Below, one piece after another: positions 24,628 to 36,113 of a DNA stretch of 64,000 nucleotides. The translations under genes were made by a program, and so were the position numbers. The notes under the pieces were generated by a model. That model saw only the letters and a list, made by a program, of their open reading frames with translations, had not been told where the DNA came from and searched no databases. This stretch comes from Luzula sylvatica (taxonomy: Eukaryota > Streptophyta > Magnoliopsida > Poales > Juncaceae). How positions within the stretch are numbered: the first letter of the stretch is position 1; the number at the start of each line of letters is the position of its first letter. The stretch spans positions 18,759,591 to 18,823,590 of the forward strand of contig OX326957.1 in assembly GCA_946800325.1 (NCBI GenBank), in the 5' to 3' direction.

Positions 24628-25410
24628 ACTTTTTTCATTAACATCGGTAAAGACCTCTCAAACGGATACATCCATCTATATGTTAAGGGTCCGCATACTC
24701 GAGCATCGTAAGCGACATGAATTACCATATGCTCCATGGAATCGAAAAAAGATGGAGGAAATTGTTTATCTAACTTGCAGAGAGTCACCACGATATTTTC
24801 CTCCATAGTTATCAAACGGGCGGGGTCCAACTCACTCGCACATAAATCGCGAAAGAAAATACTAAGTTCCGTCAAAGGTTCCCAAATAAAATCGGGAAGA
24901 AAATCACGAAATGCCATATGTATTAATATTTGCAAAAAATGTGACAATCATGACTTTTGAGCGTGCTGACCTTCATCGTATCAACATTGACCATTTGGAA
25001 ACCTCAAGTTTTTTAACCACCTTAATACTTGTTTCCTCTCCGCCGCACCGAAACAATACTTCGATTTTGGTTTGCGCCACTTCCAACCCGTCCCCAATTT
25101 ATTCAAATGTAGACTAGGTCTACTACACAATAGCTCTACATCCGGTCTAGCATTTGCGTTATCTTTCGTCCTTTTCATATTCTTATGGTGTTGAATATGT
25201 TACCGAAATTGTTTGCTTCACTATGCATCACATCTACATTGTGTGACGTACTAAATTTGTCCCCCAGTATGGCAAATCCCAAAATATACTCCTCTTAGTT
25301 CAGTTATGTTCTACCCCATATACGGGAATAACTAGGTTACCGCTTCTTTCAACCCTCGGTTTTCCATCGTATTCATCCACTATGACTTCAATCTCCTCAC
25401 CCGAATGGCG
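24628..25410 (-). pseudogene. CACTA TNP2 transposase remnant, 5' part
   Basis: The minus strand carries PYWGTNLVRHT and a TMDVMH-like segment near 25250, then RTKDNANARPDVEL, LKNLRFPNG, MAFRDFLPDFIWEPLTELS and FPPSFFDSMEHMVIH, then VCGPLTYRWMYPFERSLP, ending at the Athila insertion. These are, in order, the end of the transposase_21 (TNP2) domain and DUF4218 of En/Spm CACTA elements. Several stops and frameshifts are present. It resumes at 13662 on the other side of the Athila element. Confidence 0.85.
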
Positions 25411-26216
25411 TCGAGGAGGAGGAAATGTGATAATTTATGTTTTTTCCAGAGGTATGCATGCTATTTTTTTTATTTTTTCAAATACAATTTTTATTTTATT
25501 TCACATATTATATCATCAATTTGAGATTTATATAGGGATATATATGATAATTAATATTTTTGTAGGGGGATACATCATAGTTTCAGATTTTTTAAAGCAT
25601 AGAAGCTTTTTGTGATAGTTATCAACTTCTCATATTATATCATTAATTTCCGATTTAGATTAGGATACATATTTTTGTAGGGGGATATATCATAGTTTCA
25701 AATTTTTTAAAACATACAAGTCTTTTGTGATAGTTCTCAACTTCTCATATTATATCATTAATTTCCGATTTATATTACCATACATATATTATATTTTTCA
25801 ATTTTTTTTTTTAATATTTCTCATATGATATCATTACTTTCATATTTTTATAGAGTTATATATGGTAATTTCAGATTTTTGTAGGGGTATTCATGCAAAT
25901 TTTAGGTTTTTTTTTAAATATAGACTTTTTATATTGGTCAAATTATATCATTATTTTCATATATTTATACGGGTATATAAGTTTCATATTTACTAGGGAT
26001 ATATGCGATAATTTTATTTTATTTTAAAAGACAGGTTTTTTTGAAATATTTGTCATAAGTATACCAGATTCGGAAAAACGTTGGGACTTTGCTATGTTTC
26101 GGGAAATCGAAAAGAGAGAAACAAATTCGGGACCTTTGCAGGACCAGGGTAATATGGTAATTTTATCCTGACTAGAGACCATGATTTTGGTTACGATTGG
26201 TGCAACCAAAATGAGT
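25411..26216. repeat. AT-rich region with roughly 120-bp tandem units
   Basis: Two similar units, near 25560-25670 and 25675-25780, share TTTTTGTAGGGGGATA, CATCATAGTTTC and TTCTCATATTATATCATTA segments. Decayed further copies run to about 26000. No coding potential. Confidence 0.6.
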
Positions 26217-26225
26217 TCGTTCAGG

Positions 26226-26550
26226 CAGAATGGAATGACTTTGAGTGCGAGGGAGATGGAGAGCAAAATTAAACCCACAAGACTACATAAAAATGTCCAC
26301 GATACTCAGTTGCATTCCGCGAGGGGTATTTTCGTCATTTACAATATTTTGACTCTAAATGTTGATAATGCTTTCGCGTTTTGGGCAGAATGGAATGGTT
26401 TTTGAGTGCGACGAGGTGGAGATCAGTATTATACCCAGAAAACTACTTCAAAATGGCCACAATACTCAGCGACATTCATTGAGGGGTAATTTCGTCATTT
26501 TCAATATTTTGATTATGATCGTTGATAATTTCTTTCATGTTTTAGGCATT
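26226..26550. repeat. Two tandem copies of a 159-bp unit
   Basis: Units start with GCAGAATGGAATG at 26226 and 26385. They share TTTGAGTGCGA, AATACTCAG and GAGGGGTAWTTTCGTCATT segments at matching offsets. No function recognised. Confidence 0.7.
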
Positions 26551-26557
26551 ACTTTTA

Positions 26558-27279
26558 TCTTATGTATAAAGTAGAGAAAATTCTTGCAATTCTATGCCTC
26601 CACGCCATCAAGGGCTTTTGTGTACAAAAATATTTTTTAATTTACATTTTGCTCCTTTTTATTTATATTTTGGTCCTTTTTATTTACATTTCGGTCTTTT
26701 TTATTTAAATTTCGGTCCTTTTTTACATTTTTGAATTTATATTTTGGTCCTTTTTATTTATATTTTGGTCCTTTTTTGTTTTAATTTACATTTTGGTCCG
26801 TTTTATTAACATTTTCGTCCTTTCTTATTTACATTTATGTCCTTTTTATATTTTTTATTTATATTCTGGTCCATATTATCTATATTTTGGTCCTTTTTAG
26901 TTCTAATTTACATTTGGTCCTTTTATTTATGTTTTGGTCCTTTTTATTTACATTTCGGTCTTTTTTTAAATTTTGATCATTTTTCCTTATTTTACATTTG
27001 GTCTTTGTTTCCTATTTTACATACATATTAAAATTTGCGAATATGTGCTGATTATATTAATCGATTTTAGAAGCACCTGAGCAAATGCTATTTATACAAA
27101 TTATATTAGAAAATAATATCTGCGATAGACTAATTTCATGAACCTTATGCATCTATTCACATCATGATATTTGTTAATATATCATGATTAGATTTATTTA
27201 GTTCAAACGCATGCGTGTTAATTATATTTAAATAATTATATAAAAAACATCCCGCGCAATTGCGCGGGCACAAAGCTAG
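26558..27279 (+). mobile_element. Non-autonomous Helitron, copy 1 (722 bp)
   Basis: It begins TCTTATGTATAAAGTAG and ends CTAG. A GC-rich hairpin CCCGCGCAATTGCGCGGG lies nine bases before the end. It is inserted between A and T without duplication, the Helitron rule. The middle is a degenerate array of TTTTGGTCCTTTTTATTTA-like units. There is no Rep/helicase. A second copy at 36443-37220 shares both ends. Confidence 0.93.
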
Positions 27280-27309
27280 TACATAGTATTAATCCAGAAT
27301 AGAACATGA

Positions 27310-27479
27310 GATAGTGACACGTGTCCTTTTTTTTTCTAATTTTCTATTCAAAATTTTTATTCTTCTCCAAATTTTACCCTTACATGCTCTATGATAGTGA
27401 CACGTGTCCTTTTTTTTCTTTTCTAATTTTCAATTCAAAAATTTATATTCTTCTCCAAATTTTATCCTAACATGCTCTA
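27310..27479. repeat. Two tandem copies of an 83-bp unit
   Basis: GATAGTGACACGTGTCC starts both copies (27310 and 27393). Each continues into T-rich sequence and ATTCTTCTCCAAATTTTA. Both contain the palindrome GACACGTGTC. Confidence 0.8.
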
Positions 27480-27934
27480 TGGTTCTAAGTTAATTTATTT
27501 AATTAACATGATAACTGACACATGTTAGATATTAATTTAATACGTAATTAACATTAGTTCAAATTCATAAATTTAAATCAATATTAATGAACTTTTAATG
27601 ATATGTTGTAATTATCACGTTAATTAAATACAATATTACTAATATGGAGAATACGGCGGATACATTTTGGAGTAAAGTAAAAAAAAAAAAAATTAATATC
27701 AGTACACGTGAAAAAAAGAAAAAAATTATGAATCTCCAAAACAATGTACCTGCCGTATTCTCCATATTTTTCTATTGTATTTAATTAACGTGATAATTAT
27801 AACATGTCATTAAAGATTCATTAATCTTGATTCAAATTTATAAATTCGAACTAATGTCAAGTACTTATTAAATTAATAGCTAACATGTGTTAATTATCAT
27901 GTTAATTAAATATATTAACTTAGAGCAAAGAGCA
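27473..27934. mobile_element. Fold-back MITE 1 (about 460 bp)
   Basis: Two long imperfect inverted arms: TGCTCTATGG, TTCTAAGTTAATTTATTTAA and onward on the left, complement ending ATTAACTTAGAGCAAAGAGCA on the right. They meet at a short centre near 27690. Each arm contains GGAGAATACGGC or its complement. No ORF, no clear TSD. Confidence 0.75.
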
Positions 27935-27954
27935 TAATCCACGGAATCATAACA

Positions 27955-28412
27955 TGCTCTATGTTCTATGTTAATTTATTTAATTAACATGATAACTGTC
28001 ACATGTTAACTATTAATTTATACTTAATTAACATTATTTCGAATTCATAAATTTAAATCAATATTACTGAATTTTTAATAATATATTTTAATTATCAAAT
28101 TAATTAAATGTAATAGTATAAATATGGAGAATACGGCTGGTACATTTTGGAGTAAATTCATTTTTTCCTTTTTAATATATTCATCACGTGAAATTTTTTT
28201 CTTTTTTTTATGAAACTCTGAAATGTACCTGCCGTATTCTCCATATTTGTGCTATTGCATTTAATTAACGTAATAATTAGAACATATCATTAAATATATT
28301 CATTAATATTGGATTGAAATTTATAAATTCGAACTAATGTCAATTACATATTAAATTAATAACTAACATGTGTTAGTTATTATGTTAATTAAATATATTA
28401 ACTTAGAACATA
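27955..28412. mobile_element. Fold-back MITE 2 (about 460 bp)
   Basis: A second copy of the same fold-back structure in the same orientation, separated by only about 20 bp from MITE 1. Its right arm is shortened at AACATA just before the Helitron-like tail. Confidence 0.75.
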
Positions 28413-28420
28413 AATTAAAA

Positions 28421-28448
28421 CCCGCGCAATCGCGCGGGCACAACGCTA
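28421..28448 (+). mobile_element. Helitron-like 3' end
   Basis: CCCGCGCAATCGCGCGGG hairpin followed by CACAACGCTAA, then T. Compare the CACAAAGCTAG end of the Helitron at 27279. This matches the CTRR rule. The matching 5' end was not found, so the extent to the left (perhaps including both fold-back elements) is unknown. Confidence 0.6.
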
Positions 28449-28552
28449 ATTAATAACAAACTTGCATACTTTAATACTCCAAAAATTCACAACGCTAATT
28501 AATAACAAACTTGCATACTTTAATACTCCAAAAATTCACAACGCTAATTAAT
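28442..28552. repeat. 49-bp tandem repeat, 2.2 copies
   Basis: AACGCTAATTAATAACAAAC begins copies at 28442, 28491 and (partial) 28540. The first copy overlaps the Helitron-like tail. Confidence 0.9.
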
Positions 28553-29405
28553 CGAGTTCTGACGAGGTCTGAATTTGAGGTGTAGAGATGGAGTTCGGAT
28601 GAGGTCTGCGAGAATGGCGTCTAGAGTGGCTTGGCTCGTCTTCTCTTAGAATTCCTGGATTGGATTAGCCCTAGGCTCAATCCTCTCGATAAGAACTCGA
28701 AATAGGTGGATTTGGCTTGATTGGATGATGTCGCAGGATAATTCAGGGTTGGAAGAGTTGCGGCAGCAGGGAAAGTTGCTGCAGCAGGAAAATTGCTGCA
28801 AGGAATGGTGAATCGATTCGAACAGCGACGCGATCCGATCTCGAATTCAGCAAGTAAGTTCTCAATCGACTTTGGATTGATAATTCAAACTCGAATTGGG
28901 TCTGGATATGGACGATACTCGAATCGAAATCAATTCTGATTGGATACTTCAATCCTTGCAGAAATTCAGACCTAAACGATCGTCGAATCGAAGAGCGAGG
29001 ACTGCGAGGTCTGACTCGTCTCGAATCGAGCATTCGATGAATACAAAATCCGAATTTGCGGAACTCGAATCTTGGATCAAGAATGAAATCGGCTCTAGAT
29101 ATGAACGTCGATGAATCGGATCTGGTGAACTCACGAATTGAGTATCAAGAAGAATCTCGAGTCGAAATCAAGAATTCAAGAATCCGAGATATCGAATGAG
29201 AATCTGGTGTCGAATCTGGTGGCGAGTCAAGATATGAATCGAAGAAACGCCGGCTCTTGAATCTGAATCGGCTCGAATTGAAGAACGGATTGAATTCAAA
29301 TCAAGAAACTCGAGAAATCGAAGAATCACCGCGAATCAGATCTGGATCGGCTCGAAATGGATATAACTCGAGGAGATAGTCGTGGTAGTGGTCGGAGAAT
29401 CGATG
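28553..29405 (-). other. Interior next to a minus-strand primer site, GAATC-rich
   Basis: Low-complexity sequence rich in GAATC/TCGAA words, with no recognisable gag or pol domain. Open frames at 28743-29134 follow this composition and are not convincing. By position it is the leader of the element whose primer site is at 29406. Confidence 0.4.
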
Positions 29406-29417
29406 GCTTTGATACCA
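29406..29417 (-). other. Primer binding site, tRNA-Met type (minus)
   Basis: The minus strand reads TGGTATCAAAGC two bases inside the LTR end CGTTACA, one mismatch to the usual Copia site. Confidence 0.7.
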
Positions 29418-29419
29418 AT

Positions 29420-29732
29420 TGTAACGATTCGACCTCGAATTGTTACGAAAAACAATCTCAAACCGAATAAAATAAGGTACAAGGTTGAAGTTTTAACCAA
29501 TTCGAACTCGATTAATCAAAACTCAACAAGAACGGAACACAAGTTCTTACACGAAGAAACTATTACATCAAGATTATATATCTAATTCTCTCTCCTCTCC
29601 CTATTTATAATACCACAAAACAATAAAAAAAAATACTAGCTACACCCGGTGCACCAAGCACGTCGTGAACCGAGAGATAATTTGCAAATAAATCCCTATA
29701 TTATTCTTAATAACCCATATAACCTCGGGACA
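29420..29732 (-). mobile_element. LTR of an unidentified minus-strand element
   Basis: The plus strand starts TGTAACGATTCGACC next to the primer site. The minus strand has TATAAATAGGG near 29600, the correct orientation for its promoter. The right edge (CGGGACA at 29732) is a guess. No second LTR was found. Confidence 0.4.
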
Positions 29733-29777
29733 TGACATATTTTAATCAATTGAGGTAAAAACGAAAAAATTGACCTG

Positions 29778-30373
29778 TCACTTTTCAAAATCAGAGAGCT
29801 GCATTGTTTTGGCTTCAAATACAAGCACCATTGAATATGTTCCCTCTTCGCTGACCTAGTTCCAACAAAATCCATCCAAAATTGAACTAAATCAAGACTT
29901 TGATTGAGTAAATTAGAATGGTACCTGTTTGAGGATGGCAGTGGCGTATTTTTCTCTCAAAGCTTCTGCATCTGAGAAGGTTATACAGGGTATTGGTTTT
30001 AACTCTGCATACTGCAATTTTAAATTTGAATGGAAAAAAACTGAAAAAAGATAATAAATTGATATTTTTCTTTGTATTTTTTCCACTTCGGCACTAAGAG
30101 TCTACCATTTTGCAGCGAGTGTATTCGATACCTCTTTGAAATCCATTCATTTGTTCTCTTTGTTGAACCACAAAAATCGAAATAACATTTGCTAAATTAA
30201 AATGTAATAATCATGAAATTAACAAATTAAGAAGCTTAAAAATTACCTTGTTCCATTGTTCCTTCAACTTCAGCGAATAAGCTGTGCAATGCTTCTTCAA
30301 AGTTTTGTATTTGCCTTAAGTCTCTTTTCTCCCAAAATCCGTTCATATGCTGAAGAAGTAGACTCGCCGCCAT
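29778..30373 (-). CDS. Four-exon gene model, 125 aa, unknown function
   Basis: Minus-strand exons 30373-30247, 30191-30106, 30011-29925 and 29855-29778 join at GT-AG introns. Their lengths (127, 86, 87, 78) sum to 378 bases, so one open frame runs from ATG to TGA. The ATG context AACATGGCG is good for a plant. The product begins MAASLLLQHMNGFWEKRD, has an acidic stretch EEALHSLFAEVEGTMEQ, then REQMNGFQRGIEYTRCKM, KPIPCITFSDAEALREKYA and a C-terminal GTYSMVLVFEAKTMQLSDFE. There is no signal peptide or long membrane helix. I do not recognise the family. It may be a small host gene or a fragment of a larger one. The second exon's acceptor is the least certain junction. Confidence 0.6.
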
Positions 30374-30795
30374 GTTCTTGTTTCAGATCGACCGAGAAAG
30401 GAATAGCGACCGTGAAGATTAAGAGAAATGGCATTAATATTCGAAATCGAAATCGAAAGTGAAAGTGAAAAGAACGTGTCTTTCCCTGTGCGATTTCACT
30501 GTGCGAGGCATGAGCGAGGCGTTGGTTGCCTTTCCCTTTGAGATTCTGAGAGTCGTCAAGAAGGGGATGCATCCCTCTTGCCAGTGCGTGCGAGTGAAGT
30601 ATGGGGACATGGAATGCATCCTTTTTTTTATGGAGAGTTTTCGTGGAGAGGCGTAATTATATTTAGAAGACAACTACGTATATTTAAGAAGAGTTTAGCG
30701 ATTATTTGAGATCCAATTGGGTATGGAAGATGACGTGGCACCACAGTATTGTAATAAATTGTTTGTAAAATATTATAGTAGGATTTATTAGTTAT
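30374..30795. other. Upstream flank of the 125-aa model, nothing recognised
   Basis: The first 100 bases upstream of the ATG are GAAAG/CGAAA-rich and may be 5' UTR. Further out the sequence is not repetitive. I see no convincing TATA box on the minus strand and no ORF of merit. Confidence 0.4.
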
Positions 30796-31757
30796 TTGTA
30801 CACACAGACAATCGCAAGAATACTCAAACGTATTTTACTATCTCAAACTCTGGAAGAATTATATTTGTCCATTTTGACATCAATGTTAGATTTAACCTCT
30901 TCACTTCTAATCAAGTCAGTCTCCCGAAACTCGACAAACTTCATCTTGTGCATGCTTCTATTAATCAAAACACCATGAACAAAATTCTTGAAGGTAGTCT
31001 TGTTTTGACTTGGTTATAATTGGAGGATTGTGTCCTTTCAATGAATGGTCTTAATTCCGATAGTTTGGAAATTCTTTGCATTCGAGAGTGTCCGTTCGAA
31101 CAGCAATTCAGCTAAACCTATTTTTTCATAAATACCCCAATCCATGACTATCTGTACATCGAAGGAACCATTAATTGTAGATTGATCTTCGGAAATATGC
31201 CCAATCTTGACTTTTTATCTTCTGTGGTTTCCAATTTTATCGAAGTCGTTGGTATCGTTAGTGAACTAAAACTATGCTATTATTATCCCATGAACGACAT
31301 GATAAAAAAATACCCCAAATATGCAATCTTCCAGAATTTGAAGACTCTGGCATTCAAATGCACATGTGTAATCTGTTGGTTATTTAAAATATCGAATTTC
31401 GCTAAAAAATGCCCAAATTTGGAGGTTCTCATCTTACGTCATGATGCTTGTGAGACGTATGCCTATCATGCAAGCCTTTTTTTTTTTATCTTCTATTTTT
31501 TTTTAAATTATTTCTAAGTTATGTTTTAATTTTTTCATTCATTACATGATGAATTTGGAATCGAAGAAGAAGAGGATCATGCTAATAAGTACAACTTGTT
31601 TGCGGGGCCTAATTTGAAATTGGTGCGTGTCGTTAGATCTCGTGACAACATCGAATTTAATAAAGTTCGACTTGAAATTAAGGATCTTATAATCGATGGT
31701 GTCGAACTTCGGTTTGCTCGTGATATTAATAGAATTAGTGAACCAGTAATGTCATAA
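30796..31757 (+). pseudogene. F-box/LRR/FBD-type gene remnant
   Basis: The plus strand encodes leucine-rich pieces typical of the large plant F-box/FBD family: LEELYLSIL, then LEDCVL and SDSLEILCIRECPF, then a 111-residue frame with MPNLDFLSSVVSNFIEV and FQNLKTLAFKCTCV, then KCPNLEVLILRHD. After a T-rich, intron-like gap, an exon at about 31549-31757 gives KLVRVVRSRDNIEFNKV and ends in a stop. Frame changes and stops separate the parts, and the N-terminal F-box is missing. These proteins normally act as substrate receptors of SCF ubiquitin ligases. This copy is broken. Confidence 0.7.
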
Positions 31758-32069
31758 ATTAATTTGTATTATGTTTTCCTAATGAAATGTTTGTATTAAG
31801 AAAATCTATGATGTATGGTACTCTTATATATATGTTTTCATAACATTAAGCTCGAGAAACAATATTTGGATATGTGATAATATTTAACTCAAAATAAAGA
31901 TAAATGCAAGTGAATATATTTCATAATATTGAATTCGGTCCAACATGATCAACATAGTGCAATCAGTTGGATAAATATCTACAAATTACCCACAATGGAT
32001 TTCAAATGATCAATAATATTGAATTCCATTACACTAACATTGAATTTCAATGAAACATAGGTCTGCTAA
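31758..32069. other. Short non-coding interval
   Basis: AT-rich, between the F-box remnant and the Harbinger-like element. Nothing recognised. Confidence 0.4.
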
Positions 32070-33194
32070 GGGGCTGTTTGGCGTGCAGAATTTTGGGTTA
32101 GAGCCGGATATTATAATCCCGCTCCCTAAGATTCTTTGTTTGGCAGCCACCTGCGGAGAGGAATTAAAGTTTACCTCATTCTTTCTTTCTAATGAAAACC
32201 CCCAAATATCCACTCCGTGAAAAGCTGGAGCGACATTTTGCCGCAAAAGTTTGTGGCGCCAACTCCTACCACCAAACTCCAATTCTTTACTGGCGCCAAC
32301 TTAATCGGCCTCTTACCAGTTCGCTGAGTAGTAGAAGAGGAACTCCACTGTAAATTGTAAAGAAACTATAATAACGGGAGCATTTACTCATTTAGTAGGT
32401 CAAGGAACTCCACTGTATGCTCTGGTGTGCGGAAATGACAATAGCCAATTTAGCTTCTGAGTAATTTGTCAATCGGGTCAGGTAGTATGTCTTCACTGTT
32501 AATTTACCTTGAGAGTAGTATCTAATTTGTCTTGTCCAGTATTTTACCTCTTTCCCGTATTTAAATTAGCCAATTTTGCCTCTTGAGTAGTATGCTAATT
32601 TGCCAATTAGCCAACATTTAGCTCCTTCCTATTTGTCTTTGCATAGTATCTCCAGCCCCCTCCCTCAATGGTATGGTCTCGAATTTCTCCGGTTCTTACT
32701 TGCAATTACCGAGTAATTTAGCACATTATTGAAGGCTCTATTTCACACGATATGGGAGTGATTGAATATTGTTGATTTTCACACGATATGCTAATTAAGC
32801 TCATTATTCAATTTTTCAATCTCAATCATTGCTTTTTTCTTTGTACAGGTTTAGTTGAATGAAGGAGAGAGAAGAATATAATATTATTTATTAGAGAAAA
32901 AAAATTACGGTTTAGTTATGATTTGGTTAATGTATGACATTTGGAATTTTTATTATAATTTATTTGTATTCTAAATATGTTACATTTCTTTTTCATAATT
33001 ATTTCTAACTATTTTCATTTTTACTATATCAAAATTCCAATTTTTTTTTTCACAACCAAACAAAAAATTATATTTGCCAGCATCTTATAATTCAGACATC
33101 CAAACAAACTATGGAATTTATAATTCCAGATTTTTTTTTCCCTCCACCTTATAATCCGATTCCACTCTACTAATTCCTCTTGCCAAACAGCCCC
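32070..33194. mobile_element. PIF/Harbinger-like MITE (1125 bp), TSD TAA
   Basis: The ends GGGGCTGTTTGGC and GCCAAACAGCCCC are inverted repeats, flanked by TAA at 32067-32069 and 33195-33197. The three-base TWA duplication and GGSNNTGTTTGG ends fit Tourist/Harbinger elements. No transposase. The interior has AATTTGC/CTCTGAGTAGTAT-like short repeats near 32450-32620. Confidence 0.85.
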
Positions 33195-33197
33195 TAA

Positions 33198-34023
33198 GAG
33201 AAGATACCCCTTGACATCCTATTTATCCTTCCCCTAGAACAAACACATAAAAATTTAATGTGAACCATGCATGTTCATTGAAAATATTATATCTATGGTT
33301 CATGCATTTACTTGCAAGTCCATATTCATTCTTATTTTTACTTGTGCAGATGTGGATCCACTTCTCTAGATTTCATATTAAATGTAAGATACAATACGAA
33401 TACTAGAAAGGAAAACACTCGATACAAAACAATGAATTTGTGATATTCAAATTTCTCTAGACCAAACTATGAAATATTTTATGGAGACTTTGCCTTTTCT
33501 TAAAGTTATTATGTGTAATGTTCATGCATTTAATAGCAATTACCCAATAGAAATATAATTTATTAAAATGAAATATATAGTGTTATATACAACATCACAT
33601 TTTTTTCTAGATTAATTTAGAAGGTAAAAAAAAACTAGTATATATACACAATAACTCAAACTGTGCATTTGTAAGAATTTTGTTAATTTGAAAGCAGACA
33701 TATCGTCCTAATAAATATGTGTTGTCATTGTCAACTGTTCAATCTTATAAATATGTTAATTAAAGGATAATATATGTGCGAGTTCCAAAACATATTCAGT
33801 ACTAAAATTATCAGTATTTCATGTGGATGTCAAAATAAAGAGAAACTTAAAATAAATATACTTGATGGGTTTTTAAACTTAAATTTCTAAAAATAATACT
33901 AATATATGTGTTGGAACTTGGAACTCACACATATATGTACCTGTATATTTATATAATTGTATATTTGTATATTTATACAATGGGCACCAGATATTAAGAC
34001 AGGGAAAATAAAACTCGCAGTAC
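33198..34023. other. AT-rich intergenic DNA
   Basis: No ORF of merit, no terminal repeats, no recognisable RNA gene. Confidence 0.5.
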
Positions 34024-35427
34024 CTTCGTCGTCATCATCTTGGTGTTTTTCATGTTGGTCCCCGACAAAATAAAAAAAAAATCTAATCCATCCTGATCTG
34101 TCCTCTTCGGCTCCAAACTGTAAAAACATCGATACATATTTTTAATAATCCAATATAATACAAAAGAAGATAATAAAAAAGAAAGAAAATACCTTTGGTT
34201 GTGAGAGGGTTTCTTTGTATTTGGATCTTTACTTTGCATATAAGAGAATGAAAATATTCAAAAAGACTCCTTAAAGTCAAACTGTACAAGTGAGATAAAT
34301 TCAAAGTAAATATAACAAATCATATTTTTTCCTTGTCCTGTGTTAGTAAAATAAGATTTGCTATGCTTATTTGTCTTCTATCTATCACGCCATCTGGTAT
34401 TTCCAGTAAAGATGGGTTCGTTGTAAAAAAAATATATTTTAAATAAATGAATATAAGGAAAATTTACAAAAAAGACCCTGTATTATGTCAAAATTGTAAA
34501 ACTTGGATTACGTTAATTACTTAATGGAGTTAAGTTTAAAGTAATTATAAGTTCTATTATAATTTTCAATAATACATTTGCAATTTCAGCATAAATAGGG
34601 CCTTTTATGAAATTTAAACAAATTATAGTAATAATTTTGCATAATTAAGTGGTTAATAAATCAATCCTTGTTATTTCGTACCACTATTGCGTCCCAAACT
34701 ACAATCATCCTTTCTTCCAGGACTGAAAATCAAGTAATAATACTTAGCAAAATTTCAAAAAAGCCCTTCAATTATGGCGAATTTGCAAAAAGATCTTATG
34801 GCTATTAATATACCATTTACTCCAATTAGGGATTTTTCTGAAATCATCCAAACCAAAAACTTTTTGTGTCGAATTGAATGCGCAAGGATATGTCCCAACA
34901 ATCAATACAGAAATAATAATAATGGGAAATTGACATATTTACCGTTCCAAAAATTATTGTATCATATTTTGCCCTTTAAAAAATTAAAAAATCATATTTA
35001 CTCTTTAAAAAAAAAAATATATCCAAATGTTAACTTCCTGTTACAGAATCGATGATCCTTTTGGCAAAAATATAATATTTTATATGTTCATGAGAGAGTA
35101 TGTGTGTGTGTGTGTATATATATATATATTTTTTGGAAAGGTTAATATGATATTTTAGAGCATACCTGCAAAATTCCAGTGCACAGCAACTTGAAGAGTT
35201 GGTCTCATGCCCTAATTCCCAAATTGGAGGCAGATTAGATGCCTAAATAATCAAATTTTAACTAAACAAATCTATACATAAAACTAAATAGTTAATGTAA
35301 AATAATATAATGATTAATAGATAGACTAAAACTACTTGTTTTGAGGCAATAGTGAAATCAGGATGATAAAGCCAAGAATCATCGAGAACTAAACCAGAAA
35401 CTACTGGATCTTCGATCACTCTTTGCC
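34024..35427 (-). CDS. Putative exons of an unidentified partial gene (minus)
   Basis: Two neighbouring minus-strand exons look real: 35427-35336 (QRVIEDPVVSGLVLDDSWLY in frame) and 35242-35166 (ASNLPPIWELGHETNSSSC). Both have AG acceptors and GT donors and keep one frame. A third candidate, 34117-34024, has TTTTTACAG before it and GTACTG after it and fits the phase, but it is over 1 kb away and would encode a homopolymer-like Phe run, so it is weak. No start codon, no stop and no family are recognised. Possibly a captured or decaying host gene. Confidence 0.4.
34118..35165. other. AT-rich interval between the putative exons
   Basis: No supportable coding sequence. A (GT)n(AT)n run lies near 35100-35130. 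It would be an intron if the outer exon is real. Confidence 0.4.
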
Positions 35428-35504
35428 CTAATCATAATAATTTGGGATAATTTAATTAATTAAAGAATAAAATTGGGATAAATTAATTAAATAAAAAATA
35501 AATG

Positions 35505-36113
35505 AAAGCCCAGATCACCGTAAACTTCTCTACTTGTATCCACTGCGAGCCTCGTCTCTCGGTTACGCGTGATTCCGCTAAATCACCGTAAACTTGCTCA
35601 AGATTCAATCTCTTTCTTCTCACTCTAACTTGTCAAACAAGTCTAGTTCTTTCTCCAAGAAAAATGAACCAGGAGGAAGAAAGGATGAATGCCCATATCT
35701 TACAATCAAAGCGTCCGTTAATAGGGCACTAATGAGTATCAAAACAGCTAATCCAGAATTTGGATCACTGTCCGTCATGACGCACAGTATGGTGCATCGT
35801 GACGGACATGTCACGAGTACTGGATCTAGCCGTTACACATGTGCTCCGTCATGACGGACATGATTGTCCGTCATGACGCACCTTCGTCATGAAGCACTGG
35901 ATGGTGTGTCACGATGCTATACTCACATATTGGACTGTACAGAAATAAACTAGTGTGCGTAATGACGGACCATATGGTGCGTCATGACGATTATGTACTT
36001 TCTGTCAGATTTGCATAATCTTATAATGCATCCAAATAGTCACGATGAACGTGTACATTTATCTATCATTATGCGTACAATCTACTAGCTGATCTGAAAC
36101 TGTATTTCTTTCA
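35505..36113 (-). mobile_element. Truncated LTR, family X with B-type palindromes (minus)
   Basis: The right end CTGAAACTGTATTTCTTTCA matches the outer end of other X LTRs. The left part CTCTACTTGTATCCACTGCGA matches their R-U5 region. The middle carries B-type palindromes where the 12103 copy has A-type. The primer-site end is missing. Confidence 0.75.
35770..35990. repeat. B-type palindrome cluster in U3
   Basis: About eight CCGTCATGACGG-like sites. Core starts at 35774/35796 and 35848/35870 give 22-bp spacing. Confidence 0.87.

Noticed and set aside
26837..27031. Phe/Leu-rich membrane-like ORFs, also 36535-36957
   Set aside because: Translations of the GGTCCTTTTTATTTA array inside the two Helitrons.
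28743..29134. Overlapping Ser/Arg-rich ORFs on both strands
   Set aside because: Explained by the GAATC/TCGAA word bias of the region, which keeps several frames open.
30297..30673. Minus-strand ORFs overlapping the first exon of the 125-aa model
   Set aside because: They use other frames across the likely 5' UTR. The spliced model is better supported by splice sites and phase.
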